Part shown: one piece after another, positions 24,972 through 31,910 of the stretch
Numbering within the stretch: position 1 is the first letter of the stretch
Layout of the letters: every line of letters starts with the position of its first letter
Assembly: GCA_030653935.1 (NCBI GenBank)
Contig: JAURYL010000120.1
Span: 1-39,508, forward strand
Length of the DNA stretch: 39,508 nucleotides
Direction of reading: 5' to 3'
Source: Pseudomonadota bacterium
Lineage (GTDB): Bacteria > Pseudomonadota > Gammaproteobacteria > Burkholderiales > Thiobacillaceae
Program-made: the position numbers and the translations under genes
Notes under the pieces: generated by a model
Databases searched by the model: none
Told to the model about the DNA's origin: nothing
Seen by the model: the letters and a program-made list of their open reading frames with translations, nothing else

Positions 24972-26762
24972 TCAGGCTTCCAGGTAGTAGAGCAGGTCGG
25001 CGAGGCTGTCCATGGCCATCTTCAACGCGACATCATTGGCCACATCATTGATCTCATCCCCTTGCGCGAGGGCATCCTTGACGGCTTCGATGCCGTTCAC
25101 CAGGTCTTCGCCGTCTTCCGCGCCGGCCGCCCCCAGCAGACGTTCCGCCTTTTCAATCAGGGCCTGGGCCTCCACGTGCCGGCGGCGGTGTTCGGCGTTG
25201 TTGCCAGCCTCGCCGCCCGGCGTTGAAGGGGCCTCGCCGAACAGGGCACTTACCCGGTCCCGCGCGGCGTCGAGCTGGTCGGTTTCCTGGCGCGCCAGGG
25301 CGTTGGCGATGGTGATGGAGCGTTCCAGGCCGGTTTCCTTTTCGCGCGTGGTGACGTGGAGGATGCCATCGAGGTCGAGCGAGAAGCTGGTGACGATGCG
25401 GCTGCCGGCGGGGGCGTCGGCGCGCAGGCCGTCAATGGTGAACTGGCCGATTTCGACGTTGTTGAGCGCGTCGCGATCTTCACCTTGATATACGCCGACA
25501 TCGATCCGTTCCTGTCCATCGTAGGCGGTATAAAACACCTCGCTCTTGGAGACGGGGATAGGGGTGTTCTTGCGGATCAGAGGGATGAAGCAGTAGAAAT
25601 ATTCTTCGCCGTCCAGCAGGCCGATGGCGGAGGTGCCGAAGGTGTAGGGGGTGACATCGACCAGCACTCTGGAGGTCTGGTCGCCATTGATGACGCCGGC
25701 CTGGATGGCCGCGCCCATGGCCACGCATAGATCGGGATTCAACTCGCCGCGCGGCGCCAGGCCCAGCGCTTCCTCCAGGCGGCGCGCCACCAGGGGCGTG
25801 CGGGTGGCGCCGCCGACCAGCAGGATTTCGTCGATGTCGGACACGGTCAGATGCGCGCCGGCGAGGGCGATATGGGTGGCGTCCAGCGTCTCGGCGATGT
25901 AGGGCTCGATCATCGCTTCGTAGTCGTCGCGCGAAAGTTCCACTGCCAGATGCACCGGCTCGCCCTGATGCTGGAGCAGGTATTCCTCGGCGAGCATGGC
26001 GTAGGGGCGGTCGGACAGCGTGATCTTGGCGGCCTCGGCGGCGCGTTGCAGGCGCGCCATGGCGATGCCGGACTGGCGCGCGGCATGGGCCACCTCGGCG
26101 CCGTGGCGCGCCTGGAGATGGTCGAGGGCGAAATCGACAATTCTCTGGTCGAAGTCGTCACCGCCCAGATGGTTGTTGCCGTGGCTGGCGAGCACTTCCA
26201 CCACGTCGCCTTCCAGGTTGACCACGGACACGTCGAAGGTGCCGCCGCCGAGGTCATACACCAGCGCCCGGCGCGCGCCCTGGTGTCCGGTTTCGTAGGC
26301 CAGCGCGGCGGCGGTGGGTTCGTTGATGATGCGCACCACCTCCAGCCCGGCGATTTCACCGGCTTCGCGGGTTGCCTGGCGCTGCGCATCGGAGAAATAG
26401 GCGGGCACGGTGATGACCGCCTTGTTCACCGGCTGTCCCAGGTGGTTCTCGGCGATTTGCTTGAGCCGGCGCAGGATCAGGGCGGAGATTTCCTGCGGGC
26501 TGTAGTCCTTGTCGCCCAGGCTGACGCGCGTGGCTTCGCCCATGCGCCGCTTGATCGAGCGCACCGTGCGTTCCGGGCGCAGTACATATTGGTTGCGGGC
26601 GGCTTCGCCGATCAGCAGGGCGCCGTCGTCGGCCAGGCCGACCATCGAGGGCAGGATGCGCACCCCCTCGGAGATGGCGATGACTTCCACGCGTCCGTCG
26701 CGCACCACGGCGACTTCGGAGTTGGTGGTACCCAGATCGATGCCGACGATAATTTCACTCAT
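24972..26762 (-). CDS. Accessory Hsp70 chaperone (DnaK-like)
   Basis: A 596-residue Hsp70, shorter than the 643-residue canonical DnaK encoded at 32504. The ATPase domain is complete: phosphate-1 [38 protein letters not shown], phosphate-2 [14 protein letters not shown] and adenosine motif LVGGATRTPLV. The interdomain linker reads VLVDVTPYTFG rather than the usual [11 protein letters not shown]. The substrate domain follows and the helical lid is shortened, ending in LLYYLEA with no DnaK-type acidic tail. These differences and its own operon resemble specialised Hsp70s such as HscC. It lies five bases after the GrpE-like gene and two before the zinc-ribbon gene. Nucleotide-driven chaperone cycling is well supported; its clients are unknown. 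Confidence 0.92.
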   Translation of the reverse strand: MSEIIVGIDLGTTNSEVAVVRDGRVEVIAISEGVRILPSMVGLADDGALLIGEAARNQYVLRPERTVRSIKRRMGEATRVSLGDKDYSPQEISALILRRLKQIAENHLGQPVNKAVITVPAYFSDAQRQATREAGEIAGLEVVRIINEPTAAALAYETGHQGARRALVYDLGGGTFDVSVVNLEGDVVEVLASHGNNHLGGDDFDQRIVDFALDHLQARHGAEVAHAARQSGIAMARLQRAAEAAKITLSDRPYAMLAEEYLLQHQGEPVHLAVELSRDDYEAMIEPYIAETLDATHIALAGAHLTVSDIDEILLVGGATRTPLVARRLEEALGLAPRGELNPDLCVAMGAAIQAGVINGDQTSRVLVDVTPYTFGTSAIGLLDGEEYFYCFIPLIRKNTPIPVSKSEVFYTAYDGQERIDVGVYQGEDRDALNNVEIGQFTIDGLRADAPAGSRIVTSFSLDLDGILHVTTREKETGLERSITIANALARQETDQLDAARDRVSALFGEAPSTPGGEAGNNAEHRRRHVEAQALIEKAERLLGAAGAEDGEDLVNGIEAVKDALAQGDEINDVANDVALKMAMDSLADLLYYLEA

Positions 26763-26767
26763 GTTTG

Positions 26768-27421
26768 CTAGACCTTTTTGTTGACGATGACTTCGGCGGC
26801 GCGCAGCAGCTCGCCGTGTTGGTAATAACCGCGCAGTACCTCACGCAGCACTTGGCCGTCGGGCTGGTCGGGCACCGCTTCGACGCCCACCGCGCGCATC
26901 CGATGCGGGTCGAGGCGCTGGCCGATGGCTTCCTGTGGACGCACCTGGTGTCCGTCCAGCAATTCATCCACGCGCCGCAGCGTGAGGGCCTGGCCCTGCG
27001 CCAGGCTGTCGGCGAAGCGCGTCTCGGCCGGAACCAGTCGCGCCAGGAAGGCGGGACGGTGCGCGGCGCCGGCATCCACGCCCGCTGCCAGGCGATCACG
27101 CAGGTCGAGCAGGCCCAGCAGCAGGCCGCGTTCGGCCTGGCGCTTGCCCGCGCTGGCCTGTTCGCGCGCCCGTTCCAGCTCCCGATTCAGGCGTTCGTTC
27201 TGTTCGCGCAGGACTTCGCCGAACTGGCGCATTTCTTCGAGCATGGCCTTGAACTGGCGTGACTCCAGGCGGATTTCGTTCTTCAGCGCGGCCATTTCGG
27301 CCAGCAGGGTATGCAGATCGACCGGGGCGTCGCCGGCCTCCGTATCGCTTTCCTCAACGTCGTCTAGGTAGGCGCGGAATGCCTCGATCAGGCCTTCCTT
27401 TTGGGCGGGGTCGAGCATCAT
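26768..27421 (-). CDS. GrpE-like nucleotide exchange factor of the accessory Hsp70 system
   Basis: A 217-residue protein with an acidic N-terminus, a long coiled coil (about 45-100, rich in E, R, Q and L heptads), the LLGLLDLRDRL helix, and a C-terminal GrpE-type beta domain with DPHRMRAVGVEAV and VLRGYYQHGELLRAAEVIVNK, corresponding to the canonical FDP and QKGY-LRPAMV motifs. It should release ADP from the Hsp70 encoded five bases downstream. Two ATGs stand in tandem (27421 and 27418) behind GAGG. The first ten codons (MMLDPAQKEG) are repeated upstream at 27551-27581 and 27709-27739, part of a 158-bp tandem duplication that separates this gene from the J-like gene. Confidence 0.85.
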   Translation of the reverse strand: MMLDPAQKEGLIEAFRAYLDDVEESDTEAGDAPVDLHTLLAEMAALKNEIRLESRQFKAMLEEMRQFGEVLREQNERLNRELERAREQASAGKRQAERGLLLGLLDLRDRLAAGVDAGAAHRPAFLARLVPAETRFADSLAQGQALTLRRVDELLDGHQVRPQEAIGQRLDPHRMRAVGVEAVPDQPDGQVLREVLRGYYQHGELLRAAEVIVNKKV

Positions 27422-27478
27422 CCTTGGTTCCTCAGTCGAACGCAGCTGGACGGCCCGGCAAATCCGCAACCGGAGAGC

Positions 27479-27545
27479 GTAGGGCGGAACGCGAAGCGGT
27501 TCCGCCAATGAAAACGGCGGATCGCCCTTCGGGCATCCGCCCTAC
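27479..27545. repeat. Nested palindrome of the GTAGG class (copy 1)
   Basis: Outer arms GTAGGGCGGA (27479-27488) and TCCGCCCTAC (27536-27545) enclose two smaller hairpins, GGCGGAAC/GTTCCGCC and GGCGGAT/ATCCGCC, giving a cruciform-like fold. The second copy is at 27637-27703. Confidence 0.85.
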
Positions 27546-27636
27546 CCATGCCTTCCTTTTCGGCGGGGTCGAGCATCATTCTTGATTCCTCAGTCGAACG
27601 CAGCTGGACGGCCCGGTAGATCCGCAATCGGGGAGC

Positions 27637-27703
27637 GTAGGGCGGAACGCGAAGCGGTTCCGCCAATGAAAACGGCGGATCGCCCTTCGGGCATCCGCCC
27701 TAC
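27637..27703. repeat. Nested palindrome of the GTAGG class (copy 2)
   Basis: Same element as 27479-27545, shifted by 158 bases and without visible change in its arms. Confidence 0.85.
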
Positions 27704-27733
27704 CCATGCCTTCCTTTTGGGTGGGGTCGAGCA

Positions 27734-28027
27734 TCATGGTTTTTCACCCAACACCCGGCGCAGCCGTTGCTCCGACGGACGCCGCGGTTGGAATGTGGCG
27801 CTGAGCGCGTCCAGCACGTCTTCCGGTGTCGGGGCCGTGGTGTCGAACAGGGCGTGGGAGCGGCGCGCCTGGGCACTGGCGATGGCTTCGTAGGCGGCAC
27901 GCAACTGCTCGAAGCGGTGCCGGTCACGCTCGGGTGGGCAAGCGCGTATCGCCGCCAGATAGGCGAGGCGGATGGTTTCGTCGTCGGCGGTGGCGGGCAC
28001 GCCGAGGAGGCGGTAAGGGTCAGTCAT
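27734..28027 (-). CDS. Small J-domain-like protein lacking the HPD motif
   Basis: A 97-residue protein with the outline of a J domain: YRLLGVPATADDETIRLAYL (helices I-II) and FEQLRAAYEAIASAQARR (helix III, compare canonical FKEINEAYEVL). The loop between helices, where J proteins carry the HPD that triggers Hsp70 ATP hydrolysis, reads RACPPERDRHR, so the tripeptide is absent. ATG 28027 overlaps the TPR gene stop by eight bases. Its own stop at 27734 overlaps an ATGATG that begins a copy of the GrpE-like first codons, the probable ancestral junction. It should bind the dedicated Hsp70 or the TPR protein; without HPD it may not stimulate ATP hydrolysis in the usual way. The C-terminal 35 residues are unassigned. 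Confidence 0.75.
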   Translation of the reverse strand: MTDPYRLLGVPATADDETIRLAYLAAIRACPPERDRHRFEQLRAAYEAIASAQARRSHALFDTTAPTPEDVLDALSATFQPRRPSEQRLRRVLGEKP

Positions 28028-30503
28028 CGAACAGGTTTCTCTGGTTAATATCCGAAGGTTTGCGTGGCCCCGGTTTGCGTGGGGCCGGCGCCGGGACGTC
28101 GCCAAGTCGCGCTTGTTGCGCCATCATTTCGACCAAGGCGCGGGCGAACTCCTTGTTGTTGCCACCCAGTTCCTTGCGCAGGGCATCGAACGTCTTCTTG
28201 CCCATCGCCTGGCGCGCCATGCTGAACAGCGCCTCCTCGCCGCCCATATGCAGCAGCAACTCGAACATCGCACCCGGATCGTCATTCATCAGCCCGCCGA
28301 CGAAGTCACCCTCATCCTCCGGGTAGAAGCTATCCGACTCGACGGGATGGAGCAGATCCTGGATGCGCTGGAAAGTGCGCCGATCACCTTGAGCGCGGGC
28401 TGCCTCGGCGGCATCTTCGAGGTCGTATTGCATCCGCTCGGGGATGCGGTACGGCATGTTGGCGTATTGAGCCATGGCCTTGAAATAGACGAAGAGGGGT
28501 TGTCGCGGCCGCTGTTTCAGCGCGGCATCGGCATAGAGGCGGAGCAGTTCACTTTCCTTGCGGCGCAGCCAGGCTTCGCAAATCAGGCGCTGCTCGGACT
28601 CGGCATAGCGGCCGGCCGCCGCCCGCCTGAGCGCCGGGCGCAGGGGATTCAAGGCGTTGCGCAAGGTCGTGTCGCGCAAGGTTGTGTCCATCTCGCGCGC
28701 GGCTTCGAGCGCTCGGGCCAGGGCGACCACCGTCGCCGGGGCGGGGGTGGCGGCCAGATCGACCTTTCCTTGCTTCAGCAACTTGGCCGCATCCAGTCCC
28801 AGCCGGCCCGCTTCCAGGGCCAGATGGAAGCCCCCCAGCAAGGCCCCCCCCAGGTCGGCGACCACGTCACGGATAGCGGTATCGGCGCTCGCCGGGTCGT
28901 CGCCGGCGAGGGCGCGCAACAGGTTCAGCGTCGCGCCATCTTCCGAACCGCGCAGCCATTCCGCCGCCGCCTCCAGTTCCTTGCGCGCCGACGGGAGGTT
29001 TTTCGCCTTGATCTGCTTGCGCGCGTGGGAGAAATGGGCTTGGCCGATCAGCCGCCGCACCTTGGGGTTGATGGGGTCGAGTTCCAGCACCCGCTTGGCC
29101 AGCCCCACGGCTTTCTTGAAGGCTTTGCCGGCGAGCGCCACCCGCACGGCTTCGAGCAAGAGCTCGGCATCCTTGGGAAAACGCGGCAACGCCTGGTCAA
29201 GGCGGGCGCGCGCATGCTGGAGCGCACCCGCATGGCGATGCTCCGCGATCAGCCGTAACTGGGTGTCGCGTTGATCGGGATCGAGATCGACACTGCGCTC
29301 CAGGCAAACGATAGCGTCCGTAAGCAGCGCGCCGGCCTCACCCAGGGCCGCCAGATCCATCCCCGACAGGCGCCGCCAGATCAGCGCCGCGTGCCGCTTC
29401 TTTTCAGGATTGCCGCCCAGCAATTCGGCCATGCGCCGCCAGTGGGGCGTGGCCGGGCCGCGTTCGCCGCGCGCTTCGACCGCCTGGGCGGCGAGGTGTG
29501 ACCGCTCCACTTCCGGCAGGGCGCCGAATATGTCGGTATGGGACTTCTGCCGATTCGCCGCATGGGGCAGTAATTGCCGGCAGAAATTCGCCGCCATGCC
29601 CTCGGGCAGCACACGCCGATGGCGCGCGAGCAGATCGAAAAACTGCCCGGGGTTGGGGTGGTCGCCCAATTTGGCGAGTTCCAGCAGCAGGGGGCGCAGG
29701 GGGTCCGGGCAACCTTTGAGATCCAGCACCAGTTGCCGGCCGACCTCGTCGAGACCGTGCAATGCCGTCAGCCAACGGCCAGCGGGCAACACCGCGCAGC
29801 GCAATGCCGCAGCCAGCCGCTCGAATGGGCCGTCGGCCGGCAGGCGGGCAATCACCTCAGTTGCCCTGTCGGTTGCCGCTGCGGGATCCGTTGTCAGCAG
29901 CGCCAGCGCCTTGAGCAGCGGCTTCAAATCGCGATATGGCGAACGAAACGGGATCGCCTGGAGGCATTCACCCAGCGCGGCCCAATCACCTTGGCCGTAT
30001 GCCTGCAACGCCGCCAGCGCCGCTGGCCGGTGGCGCAGCAGTGCGCTGTCGGCGGGTAGATCGGGGAGTGGTGTGTTCTGCGGCAAGGTCAGCAGTGTGG
30101 CGGCGAGGCGCGTTTCCAGTTCGGCGCGCGCCGCTTCGGGCAGGGAGGAATCGGCCAGCAGCCGCATCGCCTCGCCCCGTTCCCCCGCCTGCATGAGCCA
30201 GGTCAGGTAAGGCCCTTCGACGAGCGGCTTGCCGCATATTTGCCGGCGGTTACGCCACAACACCAGCGCTTCCTTGAGCATGCCCTTGGCGGCCAGACTG
30301 TGGGCGCGACCGGCGTAACACGCGGCCAAACCTTCGACCCAGATGGGCCGTCGCTCACGCTTGAGCAGTTCCTTGTAAAGCTCGATTGCCTCCTTGTGGC
30401 GAGACAGGGCCAATTCCGCCTCGGCCCGCGCGGCCAATGCGGTGCTGTCCATGTCATGGGGTGACGGCGGTTTTTTCGGGTTGGCTTTGGCCTTGCGTGA
30501 CAT
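28020..30503 (-). CDS. Large TPR protein of the accessory Hsp70 operon
   Basis: An 827-residue, mostly helical protein with no signal peptide. Tetratricopeptide-like repeats are visible near the N-terminus (ALSRHKEAIELYKELLKRE, AKGMLKEALVLWRN) and in the middle (KAFKKAVGLAKRVLELDPINP, then SARKELEAAAEWL). The C-terminal region has an acidic patch (FYPEDEGDFVGGLMNDDPG), a conserved-looking MARQAMGKKTFDAL segment and a proline/lysine-rich tail. It heads the operon and overlaps the J-like gene by eight bases, so a role as scaffold or client recruiter for the Hsp70 is likely, but unproven. The start is uncertain: ATG 30503 has a weak ribosome binding site and lies within a heat-shock-like promoter; ATG 30452 (residue 18) is the alternative. 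Confidence 0.8.
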   Translation of the reverse strand: MSRKAKANPKKPPSPHDMDSTALAARAEAELALSRHKEAIELYKELLKRERRPIWVEGLAACYAGRAHSLAAKGMLKEALVLWRNRRQICGKPLVEGPYLTWLMQAGERGEAMRLLADSSLPEAARAELETRLAATLLTLPQNTPLPDLPADSALLRHRPAALAALQAYGQGDWAALGECLQAIPFRSPYRDLKPLLKALALLTTDPAAATDRATEVIARLPADGPFERLAAALRCAVLPAGRWLTALHGLDEVGRQLVLDLKGCPDPLRPLLLELAKLGDHPNPGQFFDLLARHRRVLPEGMAANFCRQLLPHAANRQKSHTDIFGALPEVERSHLAAQAVEARGERGPATPHWRRMAELLGGNPEKKRHAALIWRRLSGMDLAALGEAGALLTDAIVCLERSVDLDPDQRDTQLRLIAEHRHAGALQHARARLDQALPRFPKDAELLLEAVRVALAGKAFKKAVGLAKRVLELDPINPKVRRLIGQAHFSHARKQIKAKNLPSARKELEAAAEWLRGSEDGATLNLLRALAGDDPASADTAIRDVVADLGGALLGGFHLALEAGRLGLDAAKLLKQGKVDLAATPAPATVVALARALEAAREMDTTLRDTTLRNALNPLRPALRRAAAGRYAESEQRLICEAWLRRKESELLRLYADAALKQRPRQPLFVYFKAMAQYANMPYRIPERMQYDLEDAAEAARAQGDRRTFQRIQDLLHPVESDSFYPEDEGDFVGGLMNDDPGAMFELLLHMGGEEALFSMARQAMGKKTFDALRKELGGNNKEFARALVEMMAQQARLGDVPAPAPRKPGPRKPSDINQRNLFDD

Positions 30504-30528
30504 GGAAATTCCAACGTGCGGTTTCAAG
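30500..30528 (-). promoter_or_regulatory. Sigma-32-like promoter at the head of the accessory Hsp70 operon
   Basis: On the minus strand CTTGAAA (30528-30522) is followed after 14 bases by TTCCATGT (30507-30500), close to the heat-shock consensus CTTGAAA-N13/15-CCCCATNT. Transcription would begin near 30495, inside the first codons if ATG 30503 is used, but upstream of ATG 30452. Confidence 0.45.
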
Positions 30529-30643
30529 TGGCGGGCCAGGGCAACGGCCTATCCACCATCAGGATGGGGTGGTCGGTCTGGATGACCGCTTGTTCGAGCG
30601 CGGCAAGGATAACTTCCTGATTGAGGAAGAGGCAATTAGTCAT
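30524..30643 (-). other. Possible 39-codon open frame, unassigned
   Basis: ATG 30643 opens a frame of 39 codons (MTNCLFLNQEVILAALEQAV and onward to PLPWPAT) that ends just before the TPR gene. It follows the vapB remnant in the same direction, in the place where vapC would normally stand, but does not look like a PIN domain. No ribosome binding site is evident; it may be a relic. Confidence 0.25.
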
Positions 30644-30651
30644 GGCCAAAT

Positions 30652-30701
30652 GCCAGGCCGGGCGTTCTTATTGAGCCGGCTGTTCTTCGGCCGCCTGGGC
30701 A
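30652..30701 (-). pseudogene. Remnant of a vapB 3' end
   Basis: About 50 bases match the 3' end of the intact vapB gene (31450-31505) with roughly eight differences, encoding AAEEQPAQ, a stop, then ERPA, in place of [13 protein letters not shown]. It abuts the metallo-hydrolase remnant, making a chimera of two broken genes. Confidence 0.65.
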
Positions 30702-30938
30702 AAAATCATCATCCCCGGCCACGGCCCGCTGATAACTACGGCAGATGTCGGCAAACTGCACCAGCGCATGGCCCGCCTCTACGCCGGCACCGAAGCCGGT
30801 TACAAGGCTGGCCTCACCGACGGCTAAATCCGCAAGAAGCTTGACCTCACCGAATGGAAGCCGCTGCACCATTTCGCGGAACAAATGGGCGGCAACATCA
30901 ACAAGGCCTACCTGGAGATTGAGGCGGCGGCGTTCTGA
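30702..30938 (+). pseudogene. 3' remnant of an MBL-fold hydrolase gene
   Basis: Seventy-nine codons correspond to the last third of the intact gene at 22290-23210, from IIPGHGPL to the shared end NKAYLEIEAAAF. A TAA replaces a glutamate codon after LTDG, and the signal peptide and the HxHxDH metal site are missing, so it is not functional. Nucleotide identity with the intact copy is high, near 87 per cent by eye. Confidence 0.9.
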
Positions 30939-30948
30939 GGGGGAACGA

Positions 30949-31030
30949 TAGGATGGGTTGAGCGATAGCGAAACCCATCAAAGCATCGGCCGGCGAGGTG
31001 ATGGGTTTCGCTATCGCTCAACCCATCCTA
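30949..31030. repeat. 32-bp perfect inverted repeat of the GTAGG class
   Basis: Arms 30949-30980 and 30999-31030 are exact reverse complements (TAGGATGGGTTGAGCG and onward) with an 18-base loop. The right arm ends nine bases before the vapC stop codon, so the hairpin may terminate vapBC transcripts. A single related arm occurs at 31795-31816. Confidence 0.9.
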
Positions 31031-31039
31031 CGCGGGCTG

Positions 31040-31438
31040 TCACAGCAGCCAATCCTCGATGCTCAACCCCTCCACGCGCTCGAACTCCTGGACGTTGTGG
31101 GTTACCAGAATCATGTCGCGGGCCTTGGCCTGGCCGGCGATCAGCACGTCGTAGGGGCCGATGGGTGTGCCCTTCGTGGCCAGCAGGGCGCGGATGGCGC
31201 CAGCTTGGCGGGCGTCCTCGCGGTCGAACTCCAGAACCTCGAATTGCAGGGCATCCACCAGGGTCAGATTGCGTTCGCTGCGCTGGCTCTTGAAGGCGCC
31301 ATAGAAAAGTTCGTGGGCGACGATGGCGGAAATACAAACCTGCGCGGGGGTGAGTTGGCGGATGCGCCGCGAGGGGCGCGAATCCTTGTCGTTCAACAGG
31401 GCGATGACCGTGTTGGTGTCGAGCAGGTAGCGTTTCAT
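31040..31438 (-). CDS. vapC: VapC-type PIN-domain toxin
   Basis: A 132-residue PIN-domain ribonuclease. Acidic metal ligands of the family are visible: D7 in YLLDTNTVIALL, the glutamate in SAIVAHELFYG, the aspartate in IGPYDVLIAGQA and the later THNVQEF segment. VapC toxins cut specific RNAs, often initiator tRNA or 23S rRNA. The start overlaps the vapB stop (ATGA at 31435-31438). The gene looks intact, from the DTN motif to the end EDWLL. The RNA target cannot be predicted from sequence. Confidence 0.92.
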   Translation of the reverse strand: MKRYLLDTNTVIALLNDKDSRPSRRIRQLTPAQVCISAIVAHELFYGAFKSQRSERNLTLVDALQFEVLEFDREDARQAGAIRALLATKGTPIGPYDVLIAGQAKARDMILVTHNVQEFERVEGLSIEDWLL

Positions 31439-31680
31439 CGGAACAGTTCGTCCAGGCCGGGGCGTTCTTGTTGAGCCGGTTGCTCTCCGGCCGCCTCGAC
31501 AAAATCCTGGTCGAGCGCGCCGCAGATGGCATCCAGCCAGTCCCAGTTTTCCGCCAGGGGTTCGAGGATGACGGCATTGCCGTGGCGGCGGATACGAACT
31601 TCCTGTTCCTCGAAACGGAAATCTTTGGGCAAACGCACCGCTTGTGAGCGTCCGGACCAGAATATTTTTGCGGTATCCAT
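31435..31680 (-). CDS. vapB: VapB-type antitoxin (AbrB fold)
   Basis: An 81-residue antitoxin with the N-terminal swapped-hairpin AbrB-type DNA-binding domain ([19 protein letters not shown], then [14 protein letters not shown]), followed by a region that would bind VapC and the C-terminus [19 protein letters not shown] 31680 has GGAG upstream. It is the first gene of the pair and should repress its own promoter. A damaged copy of its 3' end lies at 30652-30701. Confidence 0.92.
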   Translation of the reverse strand: MDTAKIFWSGRSQAVRLPKDFRFEEQEVRIRRHGNAVILEPLAENWDWLDAICGALDQDFVEAAGEQPAQQERPGLDELFR

Positions 31681-31853
31681 GGGGGTGGCTCCAGATGAGA
31701 TATGGCAAAGAGATATATCACTATTCCGGGTTTGTTAACAAGGTGAGCACAGGCCAAGCACAAACCCGTTGCCTCACCGGTGGGTGTCATGATGGGTTTC
31801 GCTGTCGCTCAACCCAACACGGGCTTGGGGGCATCGAATATGTTCTCCCCACA

Positions 31854-31881
31854 CTTGAAATGCGCCACAACGCCCACAAAA
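31854..31881 (+). promoter_or_regulatory. Sigma-32-like promoter of grpE-dnaK
   Basis: An exact CTTGAAA at 31854-31860 is followed 11-12 bases on by a CCCACAAAA stretch, a weak match to CCCCATNT. Position 50-60 bases before the grpE start fits a heat-shock promoter. Confidence 0.45.
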
Positions 31882-31910
31882 CCACTCCGGTTTTTAGGAG
31901 GGAAGTGAAC

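Larger units (their letters stand above)
27393..27737. repeat. 158-bp tandem duplication spanning the GrpE-like start region
   Basis: The segment beginning CCTTCCTTTT occurs at 27393, 27551 and 27709, exactly 158 bases apart. Two copies are complete and the third stops after about 29 bases, at GCATCAT (27737). Each unit holds the first codons of the GrpE-like gene (minus strand), a Shine-Dalgarno-bearing leader and a nested palindrome (27479-27545, 27637-27703). Between units only scattered substitutions are seen. This accounts for the whole 312-bp gap between the J-like and GrpE-like genes. Confidence 0.92.

Noticed and set aside
27418-27666. Open frame starting in the duplicated GrpE-like leader
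   Set aside because: It begins within the tandem repeat and runs through palindromic DNA; it shares the MMLDPAEKEG codons only because of the duplication.
27393-27737. CRISPR-like array, because of direct repeats around 29 bases
   Set aside because: Only three repeats, spacers of 129 bases that are nearly identical to each other, and the repeat is the coding start of the GrpE-like gene.
31800-31910. CIRCE/HrcA operator before grpE
   Set aside because: No TTAGCACTC-N9-GAGTGCTAA inverted repeat is present; only a sigma-32-like -35 element is seen.
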